Origin: CAIMUS01 sp046347625
Lineage (GTDB): Bacteria > Pseudomonadota > Gammaproteobacteria > Competibacterales > Competibacteraceae
Reading direction: 5' to 3'
NCBI GenBank assembly: GCA_046347625.1
Contig: JAXMFU010000002.1
Span: 558,001 to 622,000 of the forward strand
DNA: 64,000 bases
This document shows positions 1-8,575 of the stretch, piece by piece. Made by a program: the position numbers and the translations under genes. The notes beneath the pieces were generated by a model that ran no database searches, was not told where the DNA came from, and worked only from the letters and a program-made list of their open reading frames with translations. Each line of letters begins with the position of its first letter. Positions within the stretch are counted from its first letter, which is position 1.

Positions 1-707
1 TTCAGCCAGACCGGGGAAAAACCCGCCGGGCGCTTGTCGACCTTCGGATACAACACATGCGCCGGCATAATGGCGGCAATGCCGTAATGAATCAGCCGTT
101 CGAACGCCAGTAAATCCTCGATCATCAGATCGGCCAGAGAGCGTTCGTCCACCGGCAGGGCCAGATGGGAATCCGCCGTCACCCCGCCATGACCGGGAAA
201 ATGCTTGCCGACCGCCTCCATGCCGCCTTTCTGCATGCCCGTCATATAGGCATGCGCCAGGTCGGCCACGACCTCGGGATCGCGGTGGAAGGAACGGTCG
301 CCGATCACGGTGCTGAGGCCGCAGTCCAGATCCAGCACCGGGGTGAAGCTGAAATCGATGCCGACCGCGCGCAACTCGGTGGCCATCAACCAGCCGGTAA
401 CACGCGCCAGTTGTTTGGCTCGCAGCCGGGACTGGTCATAGATTTCCCCCAGCCGCCGCACCGCCGGCAGATGGGTAAACCCCTCGCGGAACCGCTGCAC
501 CCGCCCCCCTTCATGATCGACCGCCACCAACAGGCGAGGTTGGCGCAGGGCATGAATGGATTCCACCAGGTCGGCCACCTGCTCCGGCGAACGATAGTTG
601 CGGGTAAACAGGATAACGCCACCGACCAGGGGATGACGCAGCAGTTCGTTTTCCTCGGCGCTCAGTTGCGGCCCTTGCAGGCCGATCATAACGGGACCTA
701 ATGCCAC
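1..707 (-). CDS. nagZ: Beta-N-acetylhexosaminidase NagZ (3' end outside window)
   Basis: Cytoplasmic family GH3 enzyme that removes N-acetylglucosamine from recycled muropeptides. The reverse strand reads about 235 codons without a stop before running off the left edge, so roughly the C-terminal third is missing. Visible family marks are LVGGVILFTRN near the N-terminus, a VDHEGGRVQRF-like segment, and KHFPGHGG followed by DSH, which carries the catalytic His loop of bacterial NagZ. I chose GTG at 707, which gives VALGPVMIG, because NagZ proteins normally have residues ahead of the PVM segment. An internal ATG at 689 is the alternative. No partner gene lies upstream in the window. Confidence 0.9.
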   Translation of the reverse strand, partial: MALGPVMIGLQGPQLSAEENELLRHPLVGGVILFTRNYRSPEQVADLVESIHALRQPRLLVAVDHEGGRVQRFREGFTHLPAVRRLGEIYDQSRLRAKQLARVTGWLMATELRAVGIDFSFTPVLDLDCGLSTVIGDRSFHRDPEVVADLAHAYMTGMQKGGMEAVGKHFPGHGGVTADSHLALPVDERSLADLMIEDLLAFERLIHYGIAAIMPAHVLYPKVDKRPAGFSPVWL

Positions 708-1053
708 CTGAATAACTACCTTATGGTGCCGGAATCAAGACAATGCGGGATGTTGAATCCATTGCCAACTGCAATCATTCCTGCCAGTTATGATAAAGTT
801 AATGCCCGACCGGCGTAAATGACAGCGGTCATGCTGAATTTGAACAACGGCTTGTCGCCGGCGTCAAATACGGCGCTTACGCTTATTTTATCAGTACCGT
901 TCCGATTATCATGCCCTAAGGGTTGGGGGGCCGCCGCACGGATGCACGGGACCGTCAGGAAACGGGCGGTCTTCCTACCGTATTCGTCGCTCTTGTAGAT
1001 ATTTCACCCGATCGACACCCTGTGTCTGTTGTCCGCCCCGTGTAAAACCAGCA
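708..1053. other. Intergenic gap between nagZ and the signalling block
   Basis: This is a 346-base divergent gap between nagZ (reverse) and the receiver gene at 1054 (forward). It must hold the promoters for both directions, but I see no convincing -35/-10 pair, hairpin or short gene in it. The half nearer nagZ is somewhat more AT-rich. Confidence 0.4.
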
Positions 1054-1446
1054 ATGGAATCCAGCATCTTGATCGTCGATGATGAACTGATGATTCGGGA
1101 GAACCTGAAAGCCTATCTGGAGGACGAAGGTATGCAGGTGACCGCCGTCGAATCCGGCGAGGAAGCACTGCGCTGTATCAAAGCCGGCCGTTCCTTCGCG
1201 GTGTGCATCATGGATATGCGGCTGCCGGGAATGGATGGCAATGCCTCGATCCGCCGCCTGCATGCGCTCTGCCCGGAGATGAAATTTATCGTCCACACCG
1301 GTTCGACCGACTACAGCCTGCCCAGCGATCTGCGGCAACTGGGCCTGACCAACGCCCAGGTCTACCTTAAGCCCTTGCTGGATATGGCTCCGTTGGCGCA
1401 TACGGTGCGCCTGCTGGTGCAACCGAGCAGAAGGTATCCAGGCTAA
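1054..1446 (+). CDS. Single-domain response regulator receiver protein
   Basis: A 130-residue stand-alone CheY-like receiver with no output domain. The acidic pair is D9-D10, the predicted phospho-acceptor is D54 in the IMDMRLPGMDG segment, and a conserved Lys follows in VYLKP. It probably relays phosphate or acts by protein contact. The next gene starts at its stop codon (TAATG, one-base overlap), so the two are almost certainly co-translated. The first good ATG is at 1054, but its Shine-Dalgarno sequence is weak. The cognate kinase is not in the window. The Hpt protein at 4.2 kb is a possible phosphodonor. Confidence 0.85.
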   Translation: MESSILIVDDELMIRENLKAYLEDEGMQVTAVESGEEALRCIKAGRSFAVCIMDMRLPGMDGNASIRRLHALCPEMKFIVHTGSTDYSLPSDLRQLGLTNAQVYLKPLLDMAPLAHTVRLLVQPSRRYPG

Positions 1447-2624
1447 TGCCCCCGACGGCGAAGATACTGACTATCGACGACGAGCCGATCCTGCGGGATA
1501 TTATTGTCAGTTATCTGGAAGACAGTAATTTTCAGGTAATCGAAGCGGCCAACGGCCAGGAAGGTATCGAACTGTGCCGGCGCGAGCAGCCCGATCTGGT
1601 ATTATGCGATCTGCGCATGCCGGGAATGGATGGGTTACAGGTGCTGGGATCCTTGACCGAAGAATTTCCGGAGACCCCGGTTATCGTGATTTCCGGGATG
1701 GGCCGGATCAGCGACGCAGTCGATGCCCTCAAGCGGGGTGCCTGGGATTACATTACCAAGCCGATTGAAGACATGGCGGCACTGGAGCATTCGGTGCAGC
1801 AATGTCTGGAGCGTGCCCGGCTGCGACGGGAAAACCGGGCTTACCGGGAAAATCTTGAGGCGGTCAACGCGCAATTGCAACAGAGTCTGCGACGGTTGCA
1901 GCAGGATGAAGAGGCCGGTCGCCAGATTCAATTTCAATTATTGCCCGAAAATCGGCAGCGTCATGGCCCCTATGAGTTCAGTCGACAATTGCTGACCTCG
2001 CTCTACCTGAGCGGTGATTTTGTCGATTATTTTGCCATCGACAACGTCCATCTGGGTTTTTATATCGCCGATGTGGCCGGCCACGGGGTCTCGTCGGCCT
2101 TCGTGACGGTACTGCTGCGCAGCTATATGAATCGCTACCTGGAACGCTACCGGCAGGATCAGGATACCGGCATCCTCCAGCCCGCCAAGATTCTGCGCCG
2201 CTTGAATCAGGAAATCCTGCAGGGACGGCTGGGCAAATACCTGACCATGTTTTATGGCGTGATCGATAGCGCCGCCAATCGGCTGCATTACAGCAACGGT
2301 GGACAATTTCCGTTTCCCCTGCTGTTCGACGGTGACCACACGGCCTATCTGGAAAGTAAAAGTCTACCTGTCGGCCTGTTCAGCTTTGCCGATTACCAAC
2401 CCCATACCCTGGATTTACCGGATCGTTTTGCGCTGGCTCTGATTTCCGATGGTATTCTTGAAACCTTGCCGCAATCGCATTTAAAGGGCAAACTGGATTT
2501 TCTGCTGACGCTGGTCGACAGCATCGATACCAGCGTCGAATCCCTTGCCCGGCAGCTTAATCTGGACCAAACCAGCACCCTGCCGGATGATATTACAATT
2601 TTGCTGATTACGAGGCGGAATTGA
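1446..2624 (+). CDS. Response regulator with C-terminal PP2C (SpoIIE-type) phosphatase, HsbR-like
   Basis: A 392-residue protein. Residues 5-125 form a receiver with D11-D12 and phospho-acceptor D55 in LVLCDLRMPGMDG. Residues 130-165 are a charged, glutamine-rich predicted coiled coil. The rest is a PPM/SpoIIE phosphatase with metal-site motifs GDFVDYF and IADVAGHG and the terminal DDITILL. Proteins of this type dephosphorylate a STAS anti-sigma antagonist, and a STAS gene follows three bases downstream. Pseudomonas HsbR carries an additional C-terminal anti-sigma-type kinase domain. This protein ends right after the phosphatase, so no kinase is present here. The name HsbR-like is inference from architecture and neighbours. 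Confidence 0.85.
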   Translation: MPPTAKILTIDDEPILRDIIVSYLEDSNFQVIEAANGQEGIELCRREQPDLVLCDLRMPGMDGLQVLGSLTEEFPETPVIVISGMGRISDAVDALKRGAWDYITKPIEDMAALEHSVQQCLERARLRRENRAYRENLEAVNAQLQQSLRRLQQDEEAGRQIQFQLLPENRQRHGPYEFSRQLLTSLYLSGDFVDYFAIDNVHLGFYIADVAGHGVSSAFVTVLLRSYMNRYLERYRQDQDTGILQPAKILRRLNQEILQGRLGKYLTMFYGVIDSAANRLHYSNGGQFPFPLLFDGDHTAYLESKSLPVGLFSFADYQPHTLDLPDRFALALISDGILETLPQSHLKGKLDFLLTLVDSIDTSVESLARQLNLDQTSTLPDDITILLITRRN

Positions 2625-2627
2625 ACT

Positions 2628-3131
2628 ATGACCGCGGGACAGGCGTTTTACGCCAAACAGGGTGATACCTTGATCATCAAGCTTATCGGTGATATTCGCT
2701 ACACCATGAGCTGTTCGGTCGATGAGTTTCTGGAACAGTGGTTTGCCAAGGAAAACGGCGGCAAGATGCTGATCGATCTCAGCGAGGTGGAATGTATCGA
2801 CAGCACCAGCCTGGGCTTGCTGGCTAAAGCGGCCAATTTTATGCACATTCGCTTCGGCAATAAGGTGACCTTGATTTCTCCGAGTCCGGATATTACCCAA
2901 CTGCTGGACAGTGTGGGTTTTACGACCGTTTTCGAGATTCGCTCCAATGGCGCGCTGTCGGCGGAAAGCATGCAACCCCTACGCCTGCTGGAACCGACCA
3001 AAGTCGAACTGGCCAAGACCATGTTCGAAGCCCATCAGGTGTTGAGCGAGATGAACGAGAAAAACCGCGACACTTTCAAGGATGTCGTCGACGCCTTGCG
3101 TAATAAATTAGGCGGGAGAAACACTTTTTAG
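2628..3131 (+). CDS. STAS-domain anti-sigma factor antagonist, HsbA-like
   Basis: A 167-residue cytoplasmic protein. Residues 10-105 form a STAS domain with the signature LIDLSEVECIDSTSLGLLA. The phosphorylatable Ser would be S59 in D58-S59-T60. A charged helical tail of about 60 residues follows, as in Pseudomonas HsbA. In partner switching the unphosphorylated form binds an anti-sigma factor or another effector, and the upstream phosphatase would generate that form. It is the third gene of the operon. Its last four bases overlap the convergent L,D-transpeptidase gene. No anti-sigma factor is encoded nearby, so the target is unknown. Confidence 0.82.
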   Translation: MTAGQAFYAKQGDTLIIKLIGDIRYTMSCSVDEFLEQWFAKENGGKMLIDLSEVECIDSTSLGLLAKAANFMHIRFGNKVTLISPSPDITQLLDSVGFTTVFEIRSNGALSAESMQPLRLLEPTKVELAKTMFEAHQVLSEMNEKNRDTFKDVVDALRNKLGGRNTF

Positions 3132-3652
3132 GTCGCCGCCGGCCCGGCCGTCGCAAAGGCTTCTTCTTCGATCAAGACCCGGTCTCCCACCCGAACCTGG
3201 GCGAACAATTCGACGATGGCCTCGTTCGCCATGCGGATGCAGCCGTGCGATAACGGGATTCCTAATGGCAGTTCAGCCGGACAGCCATGAACATAGATAA
3301 AACGGCGCAGGGTATCGCACTCGCCGCCACGGTTGCGGCCTGGTTCCAGACCGCTGAGCCAGAGAATTCGGGTGAGAATCCAATCGCGCTCGGGACAGCG
3401 GGCGCCAAGTTCGGGGGTATAGATCTCGCCGGTGGGACGGCGGCCGACAAAGACCGCATTGGCAGGCGCGCCGGCGCCGATCTTAAGACGAATCCGATGC
3501 AGACCACGCGGCGTACAACCACTGCCATTGATCTCGCCGGGGCCGTTACGAGCGGTGGATACCGGATACTCGGCCGTCACCTGGTCGCCGGCCAACAGGT
3601 ACAGGCGTTGTTCGGCCAGACTGATCCAAATACGCGGGGTCGCTATTGCCAT
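3128..3652 (-). CDS. L,D-transpeptidase (YkuD fold)
   Basis: A 174-residue protein with the YkuD catalytic signature: H122 upstream and SHGCIRM ending at about residue 141, with catalytic C138. Enzymes of this family form 3-3 peptidoglycan crosslinks or attach proteins to the wall. No signal peptide is visible, since the ATG leads directly into the domain, so either export is non-classical or the protein acts elsewhere. It overlaps the start-proximal CYTH gene by ten bases on the same strand, so the two form an operon. It is convergent with the STAS gene. Confidence 0.85.
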   Translation of the reverse strand: MAIATPRIWISLAEQRLYLLAGDQVTAEYPVSTARNGPGEINGSGCTPRGLHRIRLKIGAGAPANAVFVGRRPTGEIYTPELGARCPERDWILTRILWLSGLEPGRNRGGECDTLRRFIYVHGCPAELPLGIPLSHGCIRMANEAIVELFAQVRVGDRVLIEEEAFATAGPAAT

Positions 3653-4113
3653 GCTTTATAGGGATGTCTGGCCAGTTGGGAATTGTAATAGCGGGGGTCG
3701 TGAGAGACTTCTTCGCCGAGCCAGGGTGGGCGCGCGAAACTTTCCCCAACGCCGGCCAGCTCGATCTCGGCGACCACCAGGCCGGCGTTATCGCCCTCGA
3801 AGACATCGATTTCCCACACATGGTCACCGTAGCGGACGAGATGCCGGGTTTTTTCCAGCAGCGGCTTGCTGCAGAGATGGTCGAGTAGCTCCTGGGCATC
3901 CGCCGGTGGAATTTCGTATTCATATTCGCTGCGGCTCACACCCAGGGTGCCGCTTTTAATATTAAGATGGGCCTGTCCGTCCGCAATTCGGACCCGTACC
4001 GAGCGAACCCGATCGCTCACCAGGTAACCTTGCCGCAGCGACATGGAACGGTATACCTCTTTACGCCAACTGTCGTCCCGGACTAAAAATTTATGCTCGA
4101 TCTCTTGGGCCAT
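3643..4113 (-). CDS. CYTH-domain protein (inorganic triphosphatase / CyaB-like)
   Basis: A 156-residue protein, the usual size of a stand-alone CYTH domain. It opens with the ExExK motif (E4, E6, K8) that binds triphosphate through metal ions. Later segments VRVRIAD, WEIDVFEG and VVAEIEL supply the alternating charged strands of the tunnel fold. Bacterial members are usually triphosphatases, and a few are class IV adenylate cyclases. The sequence alone does not decide which. The start ATG at 4113 has an AGAGGA ribosome site upstream. Its 3' end overlaps the L,D-transpeptidase gene, so the two are translationally coupled. Confidence 0.85.
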   Translation of the reverse strand: MAQEIEHKFLVRDDSWRKEVYRSMSLRQGYLVSDRVRSVRVRIADGQAHLNIKSGTLGVSRSEYEYEIPPADAQELLDHLCSKPLLEKTRHLVRYGDHVWEIDVFEGDNAGLVVAEIELAGVGESFARPPWLGEEVSHDPRYYNSQLARHPYKAWQ

Positions 4114-4209
4114 GAATTTAAGTCCTCTTTCGGGCTTGAAACGCTGTAGGATATGCCAGATAGACGGGTTTTTGTATGCTTATCAGCGAACCTCTTACCG
4201 GCGGAGTAG

Positions 4210-4575
4210 ATGATAGTGAGCGAAGATCTCAGCGCTTTTCCCCTGGTAGATCCGGAGATCGTCGCCGAGCTCCAGGAAGACATGGCGGATCAGTTTCCGA
4301 ATCTGGTGACCCTGCTGATTCATGAGATAGGGGTACAGCTTGGCAATATACAGGCAGCGATTGCGCAAGGTGATGCCGGAGAACTGTATCGTATTGCCCA
4401 TCGGTTGAAATCCGGTGCCGCCAGCATGGGCGCGGCGCAATTGTCGGAGCTGGCGCGGCGGTTGGAAAACCGGGGGCACGACGCTGACCTGATGGATATA
4501 CTACCGCTTCTGGAACAGAGCCGGCTTGCTGCCGAGCAAACGCAGCAGGCATTTCATACCTTGCTGAAAGCCTGA
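4210..4575 (+). CDS. Hpt-domain phosphotransfer protein, HptB-like
   Basis: A 121-residue helical protein with the histidine phosphotransfer motif AHRLKSGAASMGA, in which H64 is the predicted phosphorylated residue. It would shuttle phosphate between hybrid kinases and receivers. In Pseudomonas, HptB feeds the HsbR-HsbA switch. Here the receiver-phosphatase and STAS genes lie about 1 kb upstream, separated by two genes on the other strand. ATG at 4210 sits only three bases from GGAG. GTG at 4216 has better spacing and would shorten the protein by two residues. The pathway assignment is inference. Confidence 0.82.
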   Translation: MIVSEDLSAFPLVDPEIVAELQEDMADQFPNLVTLLIHEIGVQLGNIQAAIAQGDAGELYRIAHRLKSGAASMGAAQLSELARRLENRGHDADLMDILPLLEQSRLAAEQTQQAFHTLLKA

Positions 4576-4601
4576 ACTTTTATCATTCTGGAGTGATGCC
4601 G

Positions 4602-5471
4602 ATGTATCGACTTACACCGCAGGGCCAATCCCTGATCGCCGACCTGGCCCAACGCTATGGCGTCGGCACCGATGCTGTCATGACGCTGTTGCAGGCTCTG
4701 CTGGCCGGCAATGGCACCATGGCGCAATTCAATCATCCGGAATTCGGGGGATCGGGGCAATGGATGCAGGGCGGTATGACCATGGTGGGCGATATGTTCA
4801 ATCAAGCCTTGAAAGCCAAGGTGGATGGGCTGTGTTCGGAACTGGCGGGCCTGCTGGCCAGGCAGGAATTACCGCCGGCACCGGCGAACTCTCAATCGCA
4901 GCAGCAGGGCGGCACAGGCTACTCCAGCCAATCACAGCAGCAGGGCGGTACGGGCTACTCCAGCCAATCGCAACAACAGGGCGGTACGGGTTACTCGACC
5001 TGGACCGGCGGTTCGGTGGCGGGCGGTACGGTCAGCCTGTTCGTTCCAGGCCAGGGCGGTAGTGGCAACTGGTGGCCGGCGGAACTGGGCATGCCGGCGG
5101 CGACCGGTGCCCAGAACCAAATGCGCTATGCCTATTTTCCACAACGGCGCCGGCTGGCGGTGGCTGTCAACGGCCGGATCACGGTTTACGATACGCTCGA
5201 TCATCAGATCGGCGGTTTCTCGCAACAGCAGAGCGGGGACGCCTCGGTCACCTTTACCAGTCAATACGGGCTGGTGGCGTTGAGCGCCCTGCCGGTCGTC
5301 AGCGGCGGCGGAACGGCGTACAACCCGCCGGCGCCTCAGACAGCGCCGGCAACACCGCAGGAGACGGATATTTTTGCCACGATCGAGCGGCTGGCCGAGC
5401 TTAAGCAAAAAGGGGTACTGACCGAAGAGGAATTCAACCGCAAGAAAGCCGACCTGCTCAGCCGGCTGTGA
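4602..5471 (+). CDS. SHOCT-domain protein with glutamine/glycine repeats
   Basis: About 289 residues. The start is taken at ATG 4602, eight bases after GGAG, rather than the GTG/ATG at 4593-4596 that touch the ribosome site. The N-terminal 90 residues are helical. A low-complexity tract follows with three copies of a 12-residue Q/S/G repeat, then a beta-rich central domain rich in Gly and Trp. The last 30 residues match the SHOCT motif (IERLAELKQKGVLTEEEF), a short helical hairpin found at the C-terminus of many bacterial proteins. I do not recognise the central domain, and no enzyme motif is visible. It sits between the Hpt gene and a methyltransferase gene on the same strand. Confidence 0.7.
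   Translation: MYRLTPQGQSLIADLAQRYGVGTDAVMTLLQALLAGNGTMAQFNHPEFGGSGQWMQGGMTMVGDMFNQALKAKVDGLCSELAGLLARQELPPAPANSQSQQQGGTGYSSQSQQQGGTGYSSQSQQQGGTGYSTWTGGSVAGGTVSLFVPGQGGSGNWWPAELGMPAATGAQNQMRYAYFPQRRRLAVAVNGRITVYDTLDHQIGGFSQQQSGDASVTFTSQYGLVALSALPVVSGGGTAYNPPAPQTAPATPQETDIFATIERLAELKQKGVLTEEEFNRKKADLLSRL
4893..5000 (+). repeat. Three tandem 36-bp repeats inside the SHOCT gene
   Basis: Units start at 4893, 4929 and 4965. They differ by a few mostly synonymous bases, and the last diverges at its end. Each unit encodes twelve residues centred on SQQQGGTGYS. The period is a multiple of three, so gain or loss of a unit would keep the frame. Confidence 0.85.
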
Positions 5472-5491
5472 TGATGGAGTGAGACAGAACC

Positions 5492-6142
5492 GTGGACCTG
5501 GACCGGTTGACGCGAAATATCCAACGCACCCTGCCACAAGCGCGAATCGTGGCCACACCCCTGCCGCTTTGTCCGGAAATTCGACTGTATTTGATCGATC
5601 CGGATAATATGCAGCGGGCTTTCGCCATCGATGAAATTCAGACTATTCTCACGAACACACCCTATTGGACGTTCTGTTGGGCCAGCGGTCAGGCGCTGGC
5701 CTGTTATCTGCTGCAATATAAAGCGCGTTTTGCCGGCAGGCGCATTCTGGATTTCGGTGCCGGTTCGGGCATCGTGGCTATCGCCGCCGCCATGGCCGGC
5801 GCCGCCAAGGTCATTGCCTGCGATATTGATCTCGATGCCCTGGAAGCGGTCCGGGCCAATGCCGCCCTGAACCAAGTGGACGTCGAGACCTGCGCCGACC
5901 TGGCGCAACTGACCGAACCCTTCAATCTAATCATTGCCGCCGATGTCCTGTACGATCGGGAGAATTTTCATTACCTCCAGGAATTCCTGGCACTGGCGCC
6001 GGAGATTCTGGTGGCCGACTCGCGGGTCAAATCGCTGGACCTGCCGCCTTATCGCAAAATTGCCGAACTGACGGCCACCACTTTGCCGGATCTGGATGAG
6101 CCGGGGGAATTCAGGCGGATCGGGATCTATCGAGCGGGATGA
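5492..6142 (+). CDS. Class I SAM-dependent methyltransferase (ETFB lysine methyltransferase-like)
   Basis: A 216-residue enzyme starting at GTG 5492 with GGAG upstream. Motif I is LDFGAGSGIVAIAAA at residues 86-100, followed by the acidic D-I-D loop (ACDIDLDAL) that binds the ribose of SAM. FCWASGQALA precedes it. This resembles the W-x-x-G-x-x-L-A segment of the METTL20/PrmA-like group that methylates lysines on proteins such as electron transfer flavoprotein. The methylated target is not known. It follows the SHOCT gene by 20 bases and could share its transcript. Confidence 0.75.
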   Translation: MDLDRLTRNIQRTLPQARIVATPLPLCPEIRLYLIDPDNMQRAFAIDEIQTILTNTPYWTFCWASGQALACYLLQYKARFAGRRILDFGAGSGIVAIAAAMAGAAKVIACDIDLDALEAVRANAALNQVDVETCADLAQLTEPFNLIIAADVLYDRENFHYLQEFLALAPEILVADSRVKSLDLPPYRKIAELTATTLPDLDEPGEFRRIGIYRAG

Positions 6143-6189
6143 TATTAGTCATTGAAGGCGTCCCGCCGGCCTGGTAAGCGTATGCGCCA

Positions 6190-7671
6190 TCAATCCCGGG
6201 GTGTTACCGGTGTCAGCCGGTCGCCGTACAGGCCGTTCGATCTCGGCTCGGCCTCTTCTTGATAACTCTGCTCGGTATTCACCGACCACACGTCCTGGTG
6301 CGGCCCGCCCAGGCTATTCTGCGCGGCGTACAGGCCGGTCAGCATGGAGTGGTCCTGATTGTTGTAGCGGTGCAGTCCGTTGCGGCCAATGGTTTGGAGA
6401 TTTTCGAAATGCGCCAGGTAATCGCGAATGATCTGCAGTCGCCGCTGGTAGTCGTGGTCGTAAACCGGGTACGCTTTCTCGGCCCGCACTACGGTGGCAT
6501 CGCGAATCTCGCCGGGCCGGATCAGCCCTAAGGCGGCGCATTCGCGGATACCCAGCTCGATCAATTGGGCATCCGGCCAGTGCCACTCCGGGTCGGCGTC
6601 CCACAGGAAATACTCCAATCCGAGCGCGGTCATGGACGGGTCCGGGACCATGTCCGGACTCCAGTTTTTATAGTTCTGAATCCGGCCCATTTTGACGGTC
6701 GGGGAATGGACGTAGATCCAATTGTCGGGAAATACCTCGGCCCGGTCGACGATCAGCACCACGCTGAGGAAGTCCCGGTAGGCCAGCCCGGCTGCCGCGC
6801 GCAGGACGTCGTCAGGCGGCGGCGGGTCCAGGGCCAGGATCAGAGCCCGCAGCGCCATCGAGGAGATGAACCGGCCGCCGTCGAACTCCGCGTGCTCGCC
6901 GTCCAGCCCCCGGCCATAAACGCATTCCACCCGGCCGCGGCGATGGCGGATAGTGCCGACACGGACCCCCGTGACCACCGCATTACCTTGGGCTTCCACG
7001 GCTTCGCGGAAGCGCTCCCACATCATGCCCGGCCCCAGCCGGGGATAGTGAAAGCGTTCGATGAGGGAGGCCACAAGCTGGCCGCCCTCGCCGTGGTTTT
7101 GGCCGGTGAGGGCGTTCTTCACGGCTTTCCACAGGGATAGGTCCTTGATTCGTTGGGCCGCCCAATCGGCGGCAATCTGGTCGCAGGGAATGCCCCAGAC
7201 TTTCTCGGTGTAGGTCTTGAAGAAAATCTCGAACAGGCGCTTGCCGAAGCGACGGCTGACCCAGTCCTCGAAGCTGCGCACCGGCGGCCGGTTCCCGGGC
7301 CAATGGGTGTAGGCATAACTGGCGACCACCCGCACCGCTTCCAGCACGCCCAACCCGGCCAGGGCATTCAGCGGACGCAGGGGGTAATCGAAAAAATGAT
7401 CGCGGTAGTAAATGCGCGACAGCCTGGGGCGTTCCAGGAACTCGTCGCCCAGCATCTGCCGCCAGAGCGCGTTGATCGCCGGAATCTTGGAAAAAAAGCG
7501 GTGTCCGCCGATGTCGAAGCGAAAACCCCGGTAGCTGACGGTGCGGGACAACCCGCCCATGTCGGTGGACGAATCCAGGATGACGGCCGTGGCGCACTGT
7601 CGTCCCAACTCGTAAGCAGCGGTCAGACCGGCCGGGCCGGCCCCAATGATAAGAGTGGGTTTATTATCCAT
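6190..7671 (-). CDS. FAD-dependent amine oxidoreductase / UDP-galactopyranose mutase-like protein
   Basis: A 493-residue flavoprotein. The N-terminal Rossmann motif is GAGPAG at residues 10-15. The GGLSRT and FDIGGHRFF segments that follow are typical of protoporphyrinogen oxidase- and UDP-galactopyranose mutase-like proteins. In many bacteria such proteins are encoded with polysaccharide genes, but no such neighbours exist here. The exact substrate cannot be read from the sequence. It is convergent with the methyltransferase gene and stands alone. The ATG at 7671 lies immediately before the dinucleotide-binding fold. Confidence 0.78.
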   Translation of the reverse strand: MDNKPTLIIGAGPAGLTAAYELGRQCATAVILDSSTDMGGLSRTVSYRGFRFDIGGHRFFSKIPAINALWRQMLGDEFLERPRLSRIYYRDHFFDYPLRPLNALAGLGVLEAVRVVASYAYTHWPGNRPPVRSFEDWVSRRFGKRLFEIFFKTYTEKVWGIPCDQIAADWAAQRIKDLSLWKAVKNALTGQNHGEGGQLVASLIERFHYPRLGPGMMWERFREAVEAQGNAVVTGVRVGTIRHRRGRVECVYGRGLDGEHAEFDGGRFISSMALRALILALDPPPPDDVLRAAAGLAYRDFLSVVLIVDRAEVFPDNWIYVHSPTVKMGRIQNYKNWSPDMVPDPSMTALGLEYFLWDADPEWHWPDAQLIELGIRECAALGLIRPGEIRDATVVRAEKAYPVYDHDYQRRLQIIRDYLAHFENLQTIGRNGLHRYNNQDHSMLTGLYAAQNSLGGPHQDVWSVNTEQSYQEEAEPRSNGLYGDRLTPVTPRD

Positions 7672-7931
7672 GGATTTGCGGAGTCGTGTTTTGCTCCACC
7701 CATCGGCCGGGACAGTGGTTCACTGTCACACCGGGACGATTGGAGAGACAAGCAGCACCGGATGCCGGGATTCTGGAAAAATCAAGGGGAAACGCCGACA
7801 TGATTGCCCTTAAAGGAATCTTTATAGAAGCTAAAGATTATGGAAAGCCGGCGACCAATGCAAGCGCTTCTTCCTTGAAGGCCCGTAACTCGGTGGGGCA
7901 CGTCGGGCACGTCTTGTGCCCGACCTACCTG

Positions 7932-8292
7932 CTGATCGGGATGGTCGAGTCGGAACGGCATAGAGGAGACAGCGTCACGGTGGAACGGCGCTACTACCTG
8001 GCTAGTTTAGCCGATGACGCGGTCCGCTTTGGTCATGCCGTGCGCAGCCATTGGAGTATCGAGAACCCGCTGCACTGGTCCTTGGATGTCACCTTCAATG
8101 AAAATGCCTGTCGGGTGCGCCAAGGGAAAGCCGCGGAAAACTTCGCGGTGTTACGACATATCGCCCTGAGCTTGCTGCGGCAGGAAAAAACCGCCAAAGG
8201 GGGCCTCGAAACCAAGCGCTTTAAAGCCGCTCTCGAAATCGACTACCTTTATAAGGTGTTGAATACACAAATGTAACTATGCGATTGCCCTG
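7932..8292 (+). mobile_element. Remnant of an ISAs1-family element (3' end of transposase plus terminal repeat)
   Basis: From 7932 the sequence is almost identical to the transposase C-terminus of the complete element at 15 kb, starting at LIGMVESER and ending in KVLNTQM and the terminal repeat near 8276-8292. The reading frame continues upstream without homology, so the first roughly 70 percent of the gene is lost. Immediately before the break is a GTGCCCGACCTACCTG sequence. Its reverse complement also lies next to the 3' end of the complete copy. The fragment is a non-functional relic. Confidence 0.9.
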
Positions 8293-8414
8293 GTGAGGGG
8301 TGAGGGGTGAGGCGTGAGGCGTGAGGGGTCAGGGGTCAGGGGTCAGGGGTCAGGGGTCAGGGGTCAGGGGTCAGGGGTCAGGGGTCAGGGGTCAGGGGTC
8401 AGGGGTCAGGGGTC
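8293..8414. repeat. Heptamer tandem repeat (GTGAGGG, then GTCAGGG)
   Basis: About seventeen 7-base units follow the IS remnant directly. The first few read GTGAGGG or GTGAGGC, and the rest read GTCAGGG. A shorter tract of the same family abuts the right end of the complete ISAs1 element near 16358. Confidence 0.9.
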
Positions 8415-8422
8415 TCTAAGAA

Positions 8423-8575
8423 GCACCCCCGGGGATGAAACTCGGCTCCCTGTCGGGTTACGGCGCGCCCGCCACGCCTCCTGCCAACTTCATGCGAGGC
8501 AGGAGGCGCGCCTAACCCGACCTACGGGGAGAGTTTCACGGTAACCCCACCTACGGGAGGATTTTCACTGACGCC
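8423..8575. repeat. Dispersed repeat copies (TAACCCGACCTACGGG family)
   Basis: This stretch contains a GATGAAACTCGGCTCCCTG block and the 16-mer TAACCCGACCTACGGG at 8513, with a one-base variant at 8542. The same blocks recur near 51449, 51590 and 62930-63000, always between genes, and both IS110 copies are inserted in this 16-mer. It behaves like a REP-type intergenic repeat. Confidence 0.75.

Noticed and set aside
8293..8414. CRISPR-like array
   Set aside because: Units are only seven bases with no spacers and no cas genes nearby.
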